Counted from the first letter of the stretch, positions 16,224 through 24,429 are shown. The stretch: DNA of 32,613 nt from Shewanella sp. (GCF_013214165.1 NZ_JABSSM010000052.1:1-32613), one strand, 5' to 3'. The notes: generated from the letters alone by a model not told the origin. Numbers and translations are program-made.

Positions 16224-16238
16224 TGATAATCATTATCA
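16224..16238. promoter_or_regulatory. Fur-type operator (perfect 7-1-7 palindrome)
   Basis: TGATAAT-C-ATTATCA is an exact match to the 7-1-7 Fur consensus. It lies 36-48 bp upstream of the two candidate starts of the leftward membrane-protein gene and about 130 bp before the rightward DUF4136 gene, so it most likely regulates the former. Confidence 0.8.
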
Positions 16239-16369
16239 TTAAGCTGTTAACTGAAGTCAAGCTGAACGACATACTGATTAGGTTAAATTTGAGTTGTAGA
16301 TCGCGACATTGCTATGTAAGCTGAAATTATAAAGTGAATTTTACAAGATGCGTATCTGATGGAGTTAAA

Positions 16370-16930
16370 ATGAAGAAGGTTATAATTGGTTTGGTTGCCC
16401 TGGCACTGAGTGCCTGTAGTTCCTTGAAAACGAGTTCAGATTATGATTCAGCAGCAAATTTCGACGATGTAAAGACCTACGCCTGGATCGTTAAAAAGAC
16501 CCAAGACAGCACATATCATCTGGATGGTCTGATGGATCAACGTATTCGTACAGCAATAGACAGCCAGTTATCGGCGAAAGGCATCACTCTCACCGATGCG
16601 GCTACAGCCGATATATTAGTTAACTATCTGACTAAGGTTGATAAAAAAATCAACGTAGACACCTTCAGTACTAACTATGGTTATAACCCATATTACGGAA
16701 GGGGATGGGGCTATAGCGGTAACATGAGCACTCAGACTAAGGTGCGCGAATATGAAGTCGGTACCTTGATCTTAGATATGGTGAGTCGCGAAACCGGAAA
16801 GCTTATCTGGCGTGGCTCTGTTGCCGATACCATACGCGATCAGAACACTCCGGAGGAGCGCGTTGAAGTGATCAATCATGCTATCTCTGAGATGTTAGTT
16901 AATTATCCGCCTAAACCAGAAGCTAACTAG
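16370..16930 (+). CDS. DUF4136 domain lipoprotein
   Basis: 186 residues. Lipoprotein signal MKKVIIGLVALALSAC with lipobox LSAC (Cys16). The body fits DUF4136: YDSAANFDDVKTYAWI near residue 28, the ADILVNYLTKVDKK strand, a Gly/Tyr-rich turn (GYNPYYGRGWGYSG) and VGTLILDMVSRETGKLIWRG, ending with AISEMLVNYPPK. Members are envelope lipoproteins of unknown function. The frame opens at 16334, but the ATG at 16370 has GGAG at 16361 and gives the signal peptide. A strong terminator follows at 16991. Confidence 0.9.
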   Translation: MKKVIIGLVALALSACSSLKTSSDYDSAANFDDVKTYAWIVKKTQDSTYHLDGLMDQRIRTAIDSQLSAKGITLTDAATADILVNYLTKVDKKINVDTFSTNYGYNPYYGRGWGYSGNMSTQTKVREYEVGTLILDMVSRETGKLIWRGSVADTIRDQNTPEERVEVINHAISEMLVNYPPKPEAN

Positions 16931-16990
16931 TATTCCTGCTACGGTTAGCTTCATATACTAATCTCGCTTTAATGCGGCACAAGATGAAAG

Positions 16991-17016
16991 GCGCTCCAGC
17001 AGGAGCGCTTTTTTTT
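16991..17016 (+). terminator. Rho-independent terminator after the DUF4136 gene
   Basis: GCGCTCC / GGAGCGC stem (16991-16997 and 17002-17008), AGCA loop, then eight T. A textbook terminator. Confidence 0.93.
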
Positions 17017-17089
17017 GGCCAATTTATGCCTGCTAAGACATAGACTAAAGTCCAGCTTAAATAGGGGGTTATTCCTGAGTCCATATCAG

Positions 17090-17179
17090 GCACTAGGTGA
17101 GTGGTACAAGTGGATCAGTTTTTACAGCTGTGGTTTGACGAATGGCATTTATGCTAGCCGCATACCAGACATACGGTGA
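17090..17179 (+). pseudogene. Possible remnant of an MFS transporter N-terminus
   Basis: In the otherwise gene-free 17017-17511 stretch, one frame reads ALGEWYKWISFYSCGL then TNGIYASRIPDIR before a TGA at 17177. The aromatic helix followed by (W/Y)ASRIPDI resembles the first helix and loop of MFS transporters of the YbjJ-like type. No matching continuation was found in any frame up to 17511. The match is short and rests on recalled patterns, so it may be chance. The remainder of the spacer looks noncoding and presumably carries the promoter of the OmpA-like gene. Confidence 0.25.
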
Positions 17180-17511
17180 ATGTTGGCGAACAGCCCTGCC
17201 TCTGTCATCTATGATCTACAGCCAATGTCATTTCAATCGCTCCATATGTTTAGCTTTCGAACTGACCGTGTTTGTCTACGGCTACTGACAGCAAGGATTT
17301 AGTGGCTTAACTCACTGGATTGGCGACATGAGTCAACTTTATATTTTCGTTACTCGCCTAAAGTTTATAATGTTAATTAATTGCGAAATTTTCAGAAGGA
17401 TATAAAATACGCAATTGTGCGAGGATAATTTTTAGCATTTCACGCCAGGGCCGATGAGCTACATAAGCTTTAGGCACAAGCCATAGGCGTCAATGGCCAT
17501 ATAGGTTACAA

Positions 17512-18084
17512 ATGATGAATCAATTTTGGCTTATTTTATTATGTTTTATCGGACTCGTTCTCAGTCCGGTAGCATTTGGCTGGAATGATAGTGATAAAGA
17601 TGGGGTTCCGGATATCAAGGATGCCTGCCCGCATACCTCCTTGGGCGTACTTGTCGATGCTTCAGGTTGTGACCAGAGTCGATTATTTAAGCCGATTTGT
17701 TTAATCACAAGTGATGACAAGGTATATCCCGCGACTTGTATCAAGGTCACTGAGTTAGCGTTAAACTTTGAGTTCGCTAAGACTGAGATACGTTATTCCC
17801 AATGGCAAGTCCTCGGCCAAATAAAACAATTTTTACAGCTAAATGACGTTAAGTTATGCCTCATTGGACATACTGATTCCGTCGGGAGTGTAGAGGCCAA
17901 TCTGCTCTTATCCGAGGCAAGGGCCAAAACAGTCATGGGGATCTTAGTCGATGATTATGGCTTTGAACCGGAGCGCTTTATTGTGAGGGGAATGGGAACT
18001 CGCTCTCCAATTAGTACCAATGATACACCAGTAGGCAGGGCCCTGAATCGACGGGTCAATTTTGTGGTGGAGGTCAGTCACTAG
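17512..18084 (+). CDS. OmpA-family outer membrane protein with calcium-type TSP3 repeat
   Basis: 190 residues. Signal peptide MMNQFWLILLCFIGLVLSPVAFG, then one thrombospondin type-3-like segment (NDSDKDGVPDIKDACPHTS, about residues 25-43) and a C-terminal OmpA peptidoglycan-binding domain from about residue 80 with the signature CLIGHTDSVGSVEANLLLSEAR and GMGTRSPISTNDT, ending RALNRRVNFVVEV (the first motif is given in full only up to its Arg). There is no beta-barrel domain, so this is a short periplasmic/outer-membrane peptidoglycan-binding protein. Start 17512 or 17515 (two adjacent ATGs), AGG at 17503. Confidence 0.9.
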   Translation: MMNQFWLILLCFIGLVLSPVAFGWNDSDKDGVPDIKDACPHTSLGVLVDASGCDQSRLFKPICLITSDDKVYPATCIKVTELALNFEFAKTEIRYSQWQVLGQIKQFLQLNDVKLCLIGHTDSVGSVEANLLLSEARAKTVMGILVDDYGFEPERFIVRGMGTRSPISTNDTPVGRALNRRVNFVVEVSH

Positions 18085-18146
18085 GTGTCTAGTAGAAGTG
18101 CTCAAGCGAACCGCTTAGAATTTTTATTTGAATTAAACCTGAAATG

Positions 18147-18176
18147 AAACAGCTCATATTTATATGAGCTGTTTTT
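18147..18176 (+). terminator. Rho-independent terminator after the OmpA-like gene
   Basis: ACAGCTCATA / TATGAGCTGT stem (18149-18158 and 18163-18172) with TTTA loop, A-tract before and TTTTT run after. Confidence 0.9.
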
Positions 18177-18239
18177 CGGTGCTAGATTTTAATTACGTTA
18201 ATCCAGACATTTGTTTGGGACATTTTTAGGGAGTAATAC

Positions 18240-19082
18240 ATGGAAAACTTGGAAGGTTTGATCGAGCAAGCACCAGAGCTTATCGTGACCTATGGGATGA
18301 AGATCGTTTTTGCGATTATCATATTTCTCATCGGTAAATATTGTGCCGGTATTGCTAAGAGACTATCGAGTAACTTGATGACCAAGCGTAATCTTGATCC
18401 TACGGTTGTCTCATTTGTTGCAAATATGGCATGGTCACTGGTGTTTGTGTTCACCATAGTGGCCACCCTTGGGCAAATTGGCGTACAGACGGCATCACTG
18501 GTTGCTGTTATCGGTGCCGCGGGTCTAGCGGTTGGCTTAGCGCTGCAAGGCTCACTGTCTAATTTCGCTTCAGGCGTCTTGATGGTGATGTTCCGCCCGT
18601 GTCGTGTTGGTGATTATGTCGAAGCCGCCGGTATCGCGGGTACAGTCAATGAGATCACTATTTTCTCAACTAAGTTACTGACACCGGATAATAAACTTAT
18701 CGTGGTGCCAAACTCGGCCATGATGGACGGCACCATCACCAACTATTCTGCGATGGATACTCGTCGGGTCGATTTCGTTATCGGGGTTTCTTATGATGCT
18801 GATCTTCTTGAAACGAAGAAGGTACTGACACGCGTTATCGAGAATAACCAGTATGTACTGAAAGAGCCTGCTTGCACTATCGCACTGTCTGAGCTTGCAG
18901 ATTCGTCGATTAACTTCGTGGTTCGTCCATGGGTTAAAGGTAGCGATTACTGGCCAGCTTATTTTGAAATTCTAGAGCAGATTAAACTGGCACTGGATGA
19001 AGCTAACATAGGTATCCCATACCCTCAGATGGATCTTCACTTGAAAGAGACTCCTGCAGTAATACCCTCTTCGCTTGTTTGA
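18240..19082 (+). CDS. mscS: Small-conductance mechanosensitive channel MscS
   Basis: 280 residues, close to E. coli MscS (286). Homoheptameric inner-membrane channel that opens under membrane tension to release solutes on hypo-osmotic shock. The pore-lining TM3 is visible as VAVIGAAGLAVGLALQG, then SLSNFASGVLMVMFRP, with the Gly/Ala packing pattern; the beta domain follows (VGDYVEAAGIAGTVNEI, LLTPDNKLIVVPNSAMM, then TNYSAMDTRRVDFVIGVSY), and the C-terminal alpha/beta domain ends IPYPQMDLHLKE. Good Shine-Dalgarno (GGGAG) at 18229-18233. It converges on the TRIC-type gene, with a palindromic hairpin in the 57-bp gap. Confidence 0.95.
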   Translation: MENLEGLIEQAPELIVTYGMKIVFAIIIFLIGKYCAGIAKRLSSNLMTKRNLDPTVVSFVANMAWSLVFVFTIVATLGQIGVQTASLVAVIGAAGLAVGLALQGSLSNFASGVLMVMFRPCRVGDYVEAAGIAGTVNEITIFSTKLLTPDNKLIVVPNSAMMDGTITNYSAMDTRRVDFVIGVSYDADLLETKKVLTRVIENNQYVLKEPACTIALSELADSSINFVVRPWVKGSDYWPAYFEILEQIKLALDEANIGIPYPQMDLHLKETPAVIPSSLV

Positions 19083-19098
19083 GTCTTGGTTCAAGTAG

Positions 19099-19140
19099 GA
19101 CCCTAGATCCTAGAATTTAGGGTTCTAGGGTTCTAGGGTC
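19099..19140. terminator. Two-tier palindrome between convergent mscS and TRIC genes
   Basis: GACCCTAGA (19099-19107) pairs with TCTAGGGTC (19132-19140), and inside it CCTAGAA (19109-19115) pairs with TTCTAGG (19123-19129). The right arm is also a tandem of TTCTAGGG units. It touches the stop codon of the TRIC gene. No T-tract; probably a shared 3' hairpin. Confidence 0.6.
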
Positions 19141-19772
19141 TAATGCAGCTCACCATATTGATAATCAAATTTTGGCATACCCCAATGGAATTTTATTGCC
19201 AACATTCTCAAGCCGAAACCAAATGGCAGACAGATGGCTAGGTTGATCCATTCACTGACTCCGTATGACTTAAGACCCACATAGAGAGCGGCTGTGAGCA
19301 GGGCGACTAGGGCATAGAGCTCTTTCTTGAAGATCAGCGGGACTCGATTGCATAAGATGTCACGAATAACGCCACCAAAAACCCCGGTTACTAGCCCCAT
19401 TACGACGGCCACTAGCGGGCTAAACCCTAGTAATAGTGTCTTCTGAGCACCGACAATAGAAAATACCGCTAAGCCTAAGGCATCTATGGCTAAGAAGAGT
19501 TTAGACAGATAGCGCATCACGGGGGCGATCACCACGGTGAGCAATGAAGCAAATGCAATGGCGATAAGGTAATGAACGTTCTCTACCCAGATCAAGGGAT
19601 AGTTCCCCAGCATGATGTCACGCAAGGTACCGCCACCAATAGCCGTGGCACAGCCTATGATGACGACGCCGAAGAGATCCATCTGCTTCTTTCCGGCGCA
19701 TAGGGCACCTGTCATGGCTTCGGCTATGATACCGATAAGCCAGAGAAGGCTGATAAATTGAACTTCTTGCAT
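19140..19772 (-). CDS. TRIC cation channel family protein (UPF0126, YicG/YadS-like)
   Basis: 210 residues, seven predicted membrane helices arranged as two repeats of three plus one. Each repeat has the glycine-rich signature: AIGGGTLRDIMLGNYP in the first and VFGGVIRDILCNRVP in the second. Bacterial members are homologues of animal TRIC channels and form trimeric K+/cation channels; some relatives have been linked to glycine uptake. The start at 19772 is accepted; the next base pairs upstream contain TTATTA-rich DNA with weak Shine-Dalgarno. Confidence 0.9.
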   Translation of the reverse strand: MQEVQFISLLWLIGIIAEAMTGALCAGKKQMDLFGVVIIGCATAIGGGTLRDIMLGNYPLIWVENVHYLIAIAFASLLTVVIAPVMRYLSKLFLAIDALGLAVFSIVGAQKTLLLGFSPLVAVVMGLVTGVFGGVIRDILCNRVPLIFKKELYALVALLTAALYVGLKSYGVSEWINLAICLPFGFGLRMLAIKFHWGMPKFDYQYGELH

Positions 19773-20142
19773 AATAAGAGTGCCACCGAGTAAAAGGAGG
19801 CGGATTTTGCCTGATAAAAAGCCAAAGAGACAGGTATAAATATTGTATTTATGGATTAGAAATAATAATGATTAATTCTCGGATTTATCTTTTAATGTCT
19901 TACCTGTGGTTGTTTCGTAGTTAGTATTGATAATCCAATATAATCTAACCGTTGCTTTATCGTGGTCTGGTGTAATTGTTAATGCGTTGTTGGGGTTTTA
20001 GTGTGTTAAGTCCTGTTGGGTTGGTGAAAATTTCTGACCTTGTCTTATGCTCTAACGACCATTATTTTTGGCGGATAAATACTGGTGCTCGCCATGTTCT
20101 GAGAGTAGTATTCATGGCTCGAAATCATAAACAGGGGCTAAG
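19773..20142. other. Gene-free divergent spacer
   Basis: 370 bp of AT-rich DNA between the divergent TRIC and ltaE genes. It must carry both promoters; no terminator, repeat or operator stands out. Confidence 0.6.
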
Positions 20143-21153
20143 ATGATCGATTTTCGCAGTGATACAGTAACCAAGCCAACGACTGCAATGCGCGCGGCAA
20201 TAGCCAATGCCGAAGTAGGGGATGATGTTTATGGCGATGATCCTACAGTAAACAGTCTAGAGGCAATGGCCGCCGAGATGTATGGCTTCGATGGTGCCTT
20301 ATTCACTTCATCCGGTACGCAAGCAAACTTATTGGCATTGATGGCTCATTGTGAGCGTGGTGATGAGTATATTTGTGGCCAACAGGCTCATAACTACAAG
20401 TTTGAAGGAGGCGGCGCGGCGGTACTTGGCAGCATCCAGCCTCAACCTCTGACTAACCAGGCTGACGGCAGTATCTTGCTCACCGACATTCAAGCCGCAA
20501 TTAAGCCCGACGATGTGCACTTCGCCCAAACTAAATTACTCAGTCTCGAGAACACCATAGGTGGGAAGGTCTTGCCTCAGGCCTATTTGGCACAAGCGCA
20601 AACCTTGGCATTCGATAACAAGCTGAAAATCCATCTAGATGGGGCTCGAGTGGCTAATGCGGCGGTTGCGCAAAATATCGCCATCGGTGACATCACCCAA
20701 TATTTTGATTCCGTTTCTATCTGTCTCTCTAAAGGCTTGTGTGCTCCGGTAGGATCCTTGCTTTTAGGTGATGAGCGCTTGATTCATAAAGCCAGGCGCT
20801 GGCGCAAGATGCTTGGCGGTGGCATGCGCCAAGCCGGTATTTTAGCCGCAGCGGCGAAACTAGCCATTACAGATCAAGTCGATCGCCTGGCTATCGATCA
20901 TGACAATGCGCGCTATCTGGCTGAGTGTTTGTCTGAGCTTGATGAATTTGAAATCGACCTGACCTTAGTGCAAACCAATATGCTGTTTGCTGAGGTGAAG
21001 CAGGGCGTAGACATCGCTCATATCGCCACTGAGCTCAAGTCTCAGGGGATATTAATCAGCCCTGGCTCAACTTTGAGGCTAGTGACTCATGCCGATATCA
21101 GTCGAGCCGATATTGATACCTTTATCGCTAAACTAAAAGGCTTGCTGGCTTAA
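20143..21153 (+). CDS. ltaE: Low-specificity L-threonine aldolase
   Basis: 336 residues, E. coli LtaE is 333. PLP enzyme of fold type I that splits L-threonine and L-allo-threonine to glycine and acetaldehyde. Landmarks: N-terminal MIDFRSDTVTKPTTAMR, GDDVYGDDPTVNSLE, FTSSGTQANLLALM, HLDGARVANA, the PLP lysine at residue 197 in CLSKGLCAPVGSLL, and RRWRKMLGGGMRQAG. A clean, intact gene. The start is preceded by a GGGGCTAAG region that can serve as Shine-Dalgarno. Downstream lies a degenerate area rather than an operon partner. Confidence 0.95.
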   Translation: MIDFRSDTVTKPTTAMRAAIANAEVGDDVYGDDPTVNSLEAMAAEMYGFDGALFTSSGTQANLLALMAHCERGDEYICGQQAHNYKFEGGGAAVLGSIQPQPLTNQADGSILLTDIQAAIKPDDVHFAQTKLLSLENTIGGKVLPQAYLAQAQTLAFDNKLKIHLDGARVANAAVAQNIAIGDITQYFDSVSICLSKGLCAPVGSLLLGDERLIHKARRWRKMLGGGMRQAGILAAAAKLAITDQVDRLAIDHDNARYLAECLSELDEFEIDLTLVQTNMLFAEVKQGVDIAHIATELKSQGILISPGSTLRLVTHADISRADIDTFIAKLKGLLA

Positions 21154-21219
21154 TGGTCTGATAGTGAGGCCAATAGTAAGATTCGTTATTGCTACTAGTA
21201 GCGCCTAATTAACGTATCG

Positions 21220-21649
21220 TTAGTGTGAGTGGCCATTATGACCATTGCCGGGCATCTGTTGTCCGTCACTGGTATAAATACCAATTCCATTAAATTTATG
21301 ATTAATTCAGAGCCTCTCAGGGCTTTTAATTCACGGCGCATTGTTAAGGAAATGGTTATTCCCTTTTGAGACAATGCAACATAGAAGTAGAAGTCCTGAG
21401 AAGCTCACGTAGTGCGGGTTTAAAAACACTTTATGCTGCGCAAGTGGCTCTCGATATAGAATAACTATTAGCTTCAATCCCCTTACTTGCCTACAGCGTT
21501 TTTAACTCCCGCTGAATGATCACTTACTTAATGGAACTGGTATAAAATCCTGAACTGCCGTGTTGAATGAAGCCTTGAGTGATCATCTTGGCGATAAAAG
21601 GATATGACTCACTGTAGCCTATAGCGGGCTCACTGCTTGGCTTCCTAGT
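21220..21649 (-). pseudogene. Minus-strand gene remnant split by a MITE-like insertion
   Basis: Two minus-strand stretches flank the element at 21279-21540. The upstream one reads YSESYPFIAKMITQGFIQHG then SSGFYT; the downstream one reads YTSDGQQMPGNGHNGHSH-stop (stop at 21220-21222). Removing the element together with one copy of the flanking TATAAA joins them in frame as ...GFYTSDGQQMPG.... The product would end in a Gly/His-rich tail. The reading frame is closed further upstream by a TGA at 21650-21652, so the 5' part is also lost or frameshifted. Family not recognised. Confidence 0.45.
21279..21540. mobile_element. MITE-like noncoding element (about 262 bp) with terminal inverted repeats
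   Basis: The left end TACCAATTCCATTAAATTTA and the right end, read on the other strand, CCAGTTCCATTAAGTAAG are imperfect inverted repeats that extend to a shared ATTCAG about 33 bp in. The element is flanked by direct TATAAA (21273-21278 and 21541-21546), consistent with a 6-bp target duplication, although part of this similarity belongs to the ends themselves. No ORF inside. The ends resemble dispersed noncoding repeats I associate with Shewanella, but copy number cannot be judged from one window. Confidence 0.65.
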
Positions 21650-21706
21650 TCACCGCTGTGAGGTGAGAAACAAGGTGCCCCGTTTTCCTGTGGTCGACAT
21701 AGATAA

Positions 21707-21955
21707 GATAGTTTTGTGAATGATCAAGGCTTACCAACTCCCCATGGGATTGGTGCTAATGCAGCCTGACTCCTTTTTCCCGAGAGGGCAATATTTTTGG
21801 TGGCGGGGATCACAGCTTACGCCATGCATAAATTCGGTCTGGCCTTTATCATCATTGCCTCCCTGTTTGTTATCCTGTCTCTGGCTATTGCCTTGAGTCC
21901 CTGGCGAGGGTTAAGTTTATGGGGTGTGTCAGGGGGTGTTAAAGCGAGGGGCTAG
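21707..21955 (+). pseudogene. Remnant of a multi-pass membrane protein, C-terminal end
   Basis: The frame from 21707 reads ...LPTPHGIGANAA, a TGA at 21767-21769, then LLFPERAIFLVAGITAYAMH and KFGLAFIIIASLFVILSLAI before the tail ALSPWRGLSLWG and a TAG at 21953. The long hydrophobic helix followed by a basic turn looks like the last membrane helix of a transporter (MFS-like), and codon usage appears coding. No start or upstream part is found, since 21704-21706 is a stop in frame. It overlaps no intact gene. Confidence 0.4.
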
Positions 21956-21966
21956 GCCCCAACGTG

Positions 21967-22191
21967 TTATGCATTGTTGTTTTTGTCACCTTCATCGCTT
22001 AAGTCTTCTTTAACCGATTTGACCGCATCACGAGAGGCATGGCCAATGGCTTTAGTCGCGTCTCTCGTAGCATGACCTATCTCAGTAGTGATTTCTTTGG
22101 TGGTTTGGCCAATGCTGCGTCCTGCATCTTGTAGGTCGGCGCAGCCAGTCAGTCCGATAACAACCGCTAGAAGCATCAGGGATAATTTCAT
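21967..22191 (-). CDS. Small lipoprotein with GHATRDA-type repeats
   Basis: 74 residues. Lipoprotein signal MKLSLMLLAVVIGLTGC (lipobox LTGC, Cys17). The mature part has an approximate 11-residue amphipathic repeat, IGQTTKEITTE / IGHATRDATKA / IGHASRDAVKS, reminiscent of LEA-like or entericidin-like stress peptides, then an acidic tail. A TTG at 22206 is also in frame; the ATG at 22191 gives the better signal peptide. Function unknown; probably anchored in the outer membrane facing the periplasm. Confidence 0.75.
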   Translation of the reverse strand: MKLSLMLLAVVIGLTGCADLQDAGRSIGQTTKEITTEIGHATRDATKAIGHASRDAVKSVKEDLSDEGDKNNNA

Positions 22192-22336
22192 TTTTAAAAT
22201 ACTCAAGGTTAGATGTCAGGGCTACTGTAGCGGTTTAAGGCCGTGGCCGAAAGAGAAACAAGCTTCTTGTTATGGACTCGGGACGCAGGTATTTTGTGGA
22301 GAATTTGGGAAGTTATTGGTTATTAAGTCTTAAAGC

Positions 22337-22366
22337 GTACACTGCCTCATAAAAGAGGCAGTGTAC
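22337..22366 (-). terminator. Strong hairpin downstream of the 120-residue protein gene
   Basis: A perfect 12-bp stem GTACACTGCCTC / GAGGCAGTGTAC (22337-22348 and 22355-22366) with a 6-nt loop. It lies 53 bp after the stop of the leftward gene at 22420. On the minus strand only GCTTTAA follows, so it may stabilise the 3' end rather than terminate. Confidence 0.6.
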
Positions 22367-22419
22367 ATTAAGCATTTGGGTTTTAGCCCACAGGCTCCAT
22401 ACCGATAGGTATTAGTAGA

Positions 22420-22782
22420 CTAGAGGTTAACTAGTTTTTCATCAAGATCGACTATCAAGTGCTGCATGATCTCTTGTACCGAGGTATCTTTGGTCGACTC
22501 ATCCATGAAGATTTTTATGGTCACCAGCACATGACCGTCGTTTTTAATTCGTTTGTTTTGCATAGAGAAATAAGCGCTCTCAGTCTCAGCCTCTCTGACG
22601 ACGAATCCGTCCAGCTCGAAGATACGGTTGCCTGAGCGGCCGTGCCATTTGGTGATTCGGCTTAATCCAATTTCGCAAGATTGATTAAACTCAATATGGT
22701 TTTGCCATGTTGTGGGGTGGGCAGGATCTTTAACGTGTGGGCATCGAACGGTATAGTTGTATACATGTGAAATTGCTGTCAT
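22420..22782 (-). CDS. Hypothetical protein, 120 residues
   Basis: No family recognised. The product begins MTAISHVYNYTVRCPHVKDP, has no signal peptide or membrane helix, and shows an alternating pattern suggesting mainly beta structure (RIFELDGFVVREAETESAYF, then GHVLVTIKIFMDE) followed by a C-terminal helix (SVQEIMQHLIVDLDEKL). Probably cytosolic. AGTAGG 7 bp before the ATG is a good Shine-Dalgarno. It appears to be a single-gene unit between the small lipoprotein (same strand, 229 bp downstream) and the divergent RND operon 460 bp away. Confidence 0.65.
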   Translation of the reverse strand: MTAISHVYNYTVRCPHVKDPAHPTTWQNHIEFNQSCEIGLSRITKWHGRSGNRIFELDGFVVREAETESAYFSMQNKRIKNDGHVLVTIKIFMDESTKDTSVQEIMQHLIVDLDEKLVNL

Positions 22783-23241
22783 ATATTACCTACTTGTTTG
22801 CGAGTACTAATGTCATCATAGACATTGCTTTTCTGATCGGTCAACTTTATTTCGTCTTTACTCATGTAAGTTTACTTTCTCTGGTCTGTCTGTGCTTAAT
22901 GAGAATAGTGAACTTGCTGTAACTCTTTTTTAGCATGACTCAAACCCTGATAACCTTGTGCTAGATCTCACTTTTTGACTATTTATCTCTCTTGTTTCGT
23001 TTTCGGTTAATAAAGCAACAGCTAATTGACGATCCAGTGGCATGACCTCATCACTTACACTGCAATTACTTAGGATACATATGTACGGTTAGATGTTACT
23101 TAATTTATCAAGGAGGCAGTGAGTGAACACTTGGTGATTAATGAATTGTGAAATAAACCTATGATTGACTATTAATGCCGCATATATCTGCTTATAATTT
23201 CAGGATAAAAATTAAATATCTAAACTCTACCGGAGGCTTAA
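22783..23241. other. Spacer upstream of the RND operon
   Basis: 459 bp without a convincing gene. It contains a strong Shine-Dalgarno-like AAGGAGG at about 23109-23117 followed by a 10-codon GTG ORF ending at TGA, possibly a decayed gene start. Promoters for the leftward gene and the RND operon must be here; no operator was recognised. Confidence 0.4.
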
Positions 23242-24420
23242 ATGCTAGCCAGAACCGTTTCAATGTTAAAATGGTGCGCTCTTTTCATTACCGCAGCGCA
23301 ACTCACGGCTTGTGGAGAGGCTCCGGCGCCTCAAGCCCCTATGCTTCCCAGTGTGATAGTCAATACAGCTAGTACCAAAGAAATTCAGTCTAAGTCCGAG
23401 ATAGTAGGGCGTACCAGGGCATCTGAAGATGTCACTATCAAGTCTCAAATCCAGGGACAATTACTCAAGCGTGTGTTTATTGAGGGGGATGATGTTAGTG
23501 CCGGCGACCTGTTATTTGAGATCGACCCTGCCAATTATATTTCCCAGTTAGCTCAGCAAAAAGCGGTGCTCAAACAGGCATTCGCATCGAGAGATGTGGC
23601 GGTGATGAATTGGGAACGTGGTAGAAGACTGCTTCCCGATGGCATGATCAGTGCTCAAGATATGGATGAGTTAACCTCTCGTAAACTCACCACCGCAGCC
23701 GGTGTGGTACAAGCCGAAGCCGCCGTGCAAGGGGCAGAATTACAGCTCAGCTATACCAAGGTCTATGCGCCCATTTCAGGCCGCATCAGTAATGCTAAAG
23801 TCAGCATCGGAGACATCATCACGCCAAATTCAGAGATGGCGAACCTGGTTCAGTTACAACCTATGTGGGTTAACTTTCAGGTCGCAGAGAAGACACTAAT
23901 CTCGGCCAAGCAGAATTTCTCCCAGGCCAGCAAACGTGAAGCAGAGATCTCAGATATCGTGATAAGCCTGCGTCTGCCTAATGGCACTATGTTTGATGAG
24001 ACGGGTTATATCGATTTTATCAGCAATAAGGTCGATGCGGCGACGGGCACCTTACCCATAAGAGCGACCTTCAAGAATGATGCTAAATTAATGCTGCCAG
24101 GTCTGTTTGTGACCCTGATAATCGAATCCCCCATCAAAGAGAAAGCCCTACTCATTCCTCAAGCCGCAGTACAGGAAGATCAGCAGGGGCGTTTCGTCAT
24201 GGTGCTCAATGAACAAGATGAAGTCGAGAAGCGCATCGTCGAGCTTGGTGAACGTTTCGGTATCGACTGGCGTGTGCTTAGCGGTCTCGAAGATGGCGAG
24301 CGTATCGTAGTCGATGGCTTACAGAAAATTCGTCCGGGTATCAAGGTTAATGCAGTCGAGCAAGAAATTGTGCCATTTCAAGATACTCAAGCTACACCCA
24401 ATGCCAGCGATGCTAAGTAG
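23242..24420 (+). CDS. RND efflux periplasmic adaptor (AcrA/MexA-like lipoprotein)
   Basis: 392 residues. Lipoprotein signal with lipobox LTAC (Cys24). Domains in order: biotinyl-lipoyl-like half (VTIKSQIQGQLLKRVFIEGD, then VSAGDLLFEIDPANY), an alpha-helical hairpin around residues 95-160, the second lipoyl half (YTKVYAPISGRISNAKVSIG, then DIITPN), beta barrel (QPMWVNFQVAEKTL, GTLPIRATFKN, LLPGLFVTLIIE as LMLPGLFV), and the membrane-proximal domain (IPQAAVQEDQQGRFV, GLEDGERIVVDGLQKIRPG). It connects the inner-membrane pump to a TolC-type outer channel, which is not encoded here. GGAGG precedes the ATG. The pump gene lies 145 bp downstream, the gap filled by two copies of the pump's own 5' end. 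Confidence 0.95.
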   Translation: MLARTVSMLKWCALFITAAQLTACGEAPAPQAPMLPSVIVNTASTKEIQSKSEIVGRTRASEDVTIKSQIQGQLLKRVFIEGDDVSAGDLLFEIDPANYISQLAQQKAVLKQAFASRDVAVMNWERGRRLLPDGMISAQDMDELTSRKLTTAAGVVQAEAAVQGAELQLSYTKVYAPISGRISNAKVSIGDIITPNSEMANLVQLQPMWVNFQVAEKTLISAKQNFSQASKREAEISDIVISLRLPNGTMFDETGYIDFISNKVDAATGTLPIRATFKNDAKLMLPGLFVTLIIESPIKEKALLIPQAAVQEDQQGRFVMVLNEQDEVEKRIVELGERFGIDWRVLSGLEDGERIVVDGLQKIRPGIKVNAVEQEIVPFQDTQATPNASDAK

Positions 24421-24429
24421 GACTACGTC

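Noticed and set aside
22737..22922. 61-codon hydrophobic ORF on the plus strand
   Set aside because: Overlaps the start of the better supported leftward gene at 22420-22782 and has no ribosome-binding site; hydrophobicity follows from the T-rich strand.
23109..23153. Strong AAGGAGG followed by a 10-codon GTG ORF upstream of the RND operon, possible leader peptide
   Set aside because: Too short to support; no attenuator-like hairpin follows and no amino-acid bias is visible. Mentioned in the spacer entry only.
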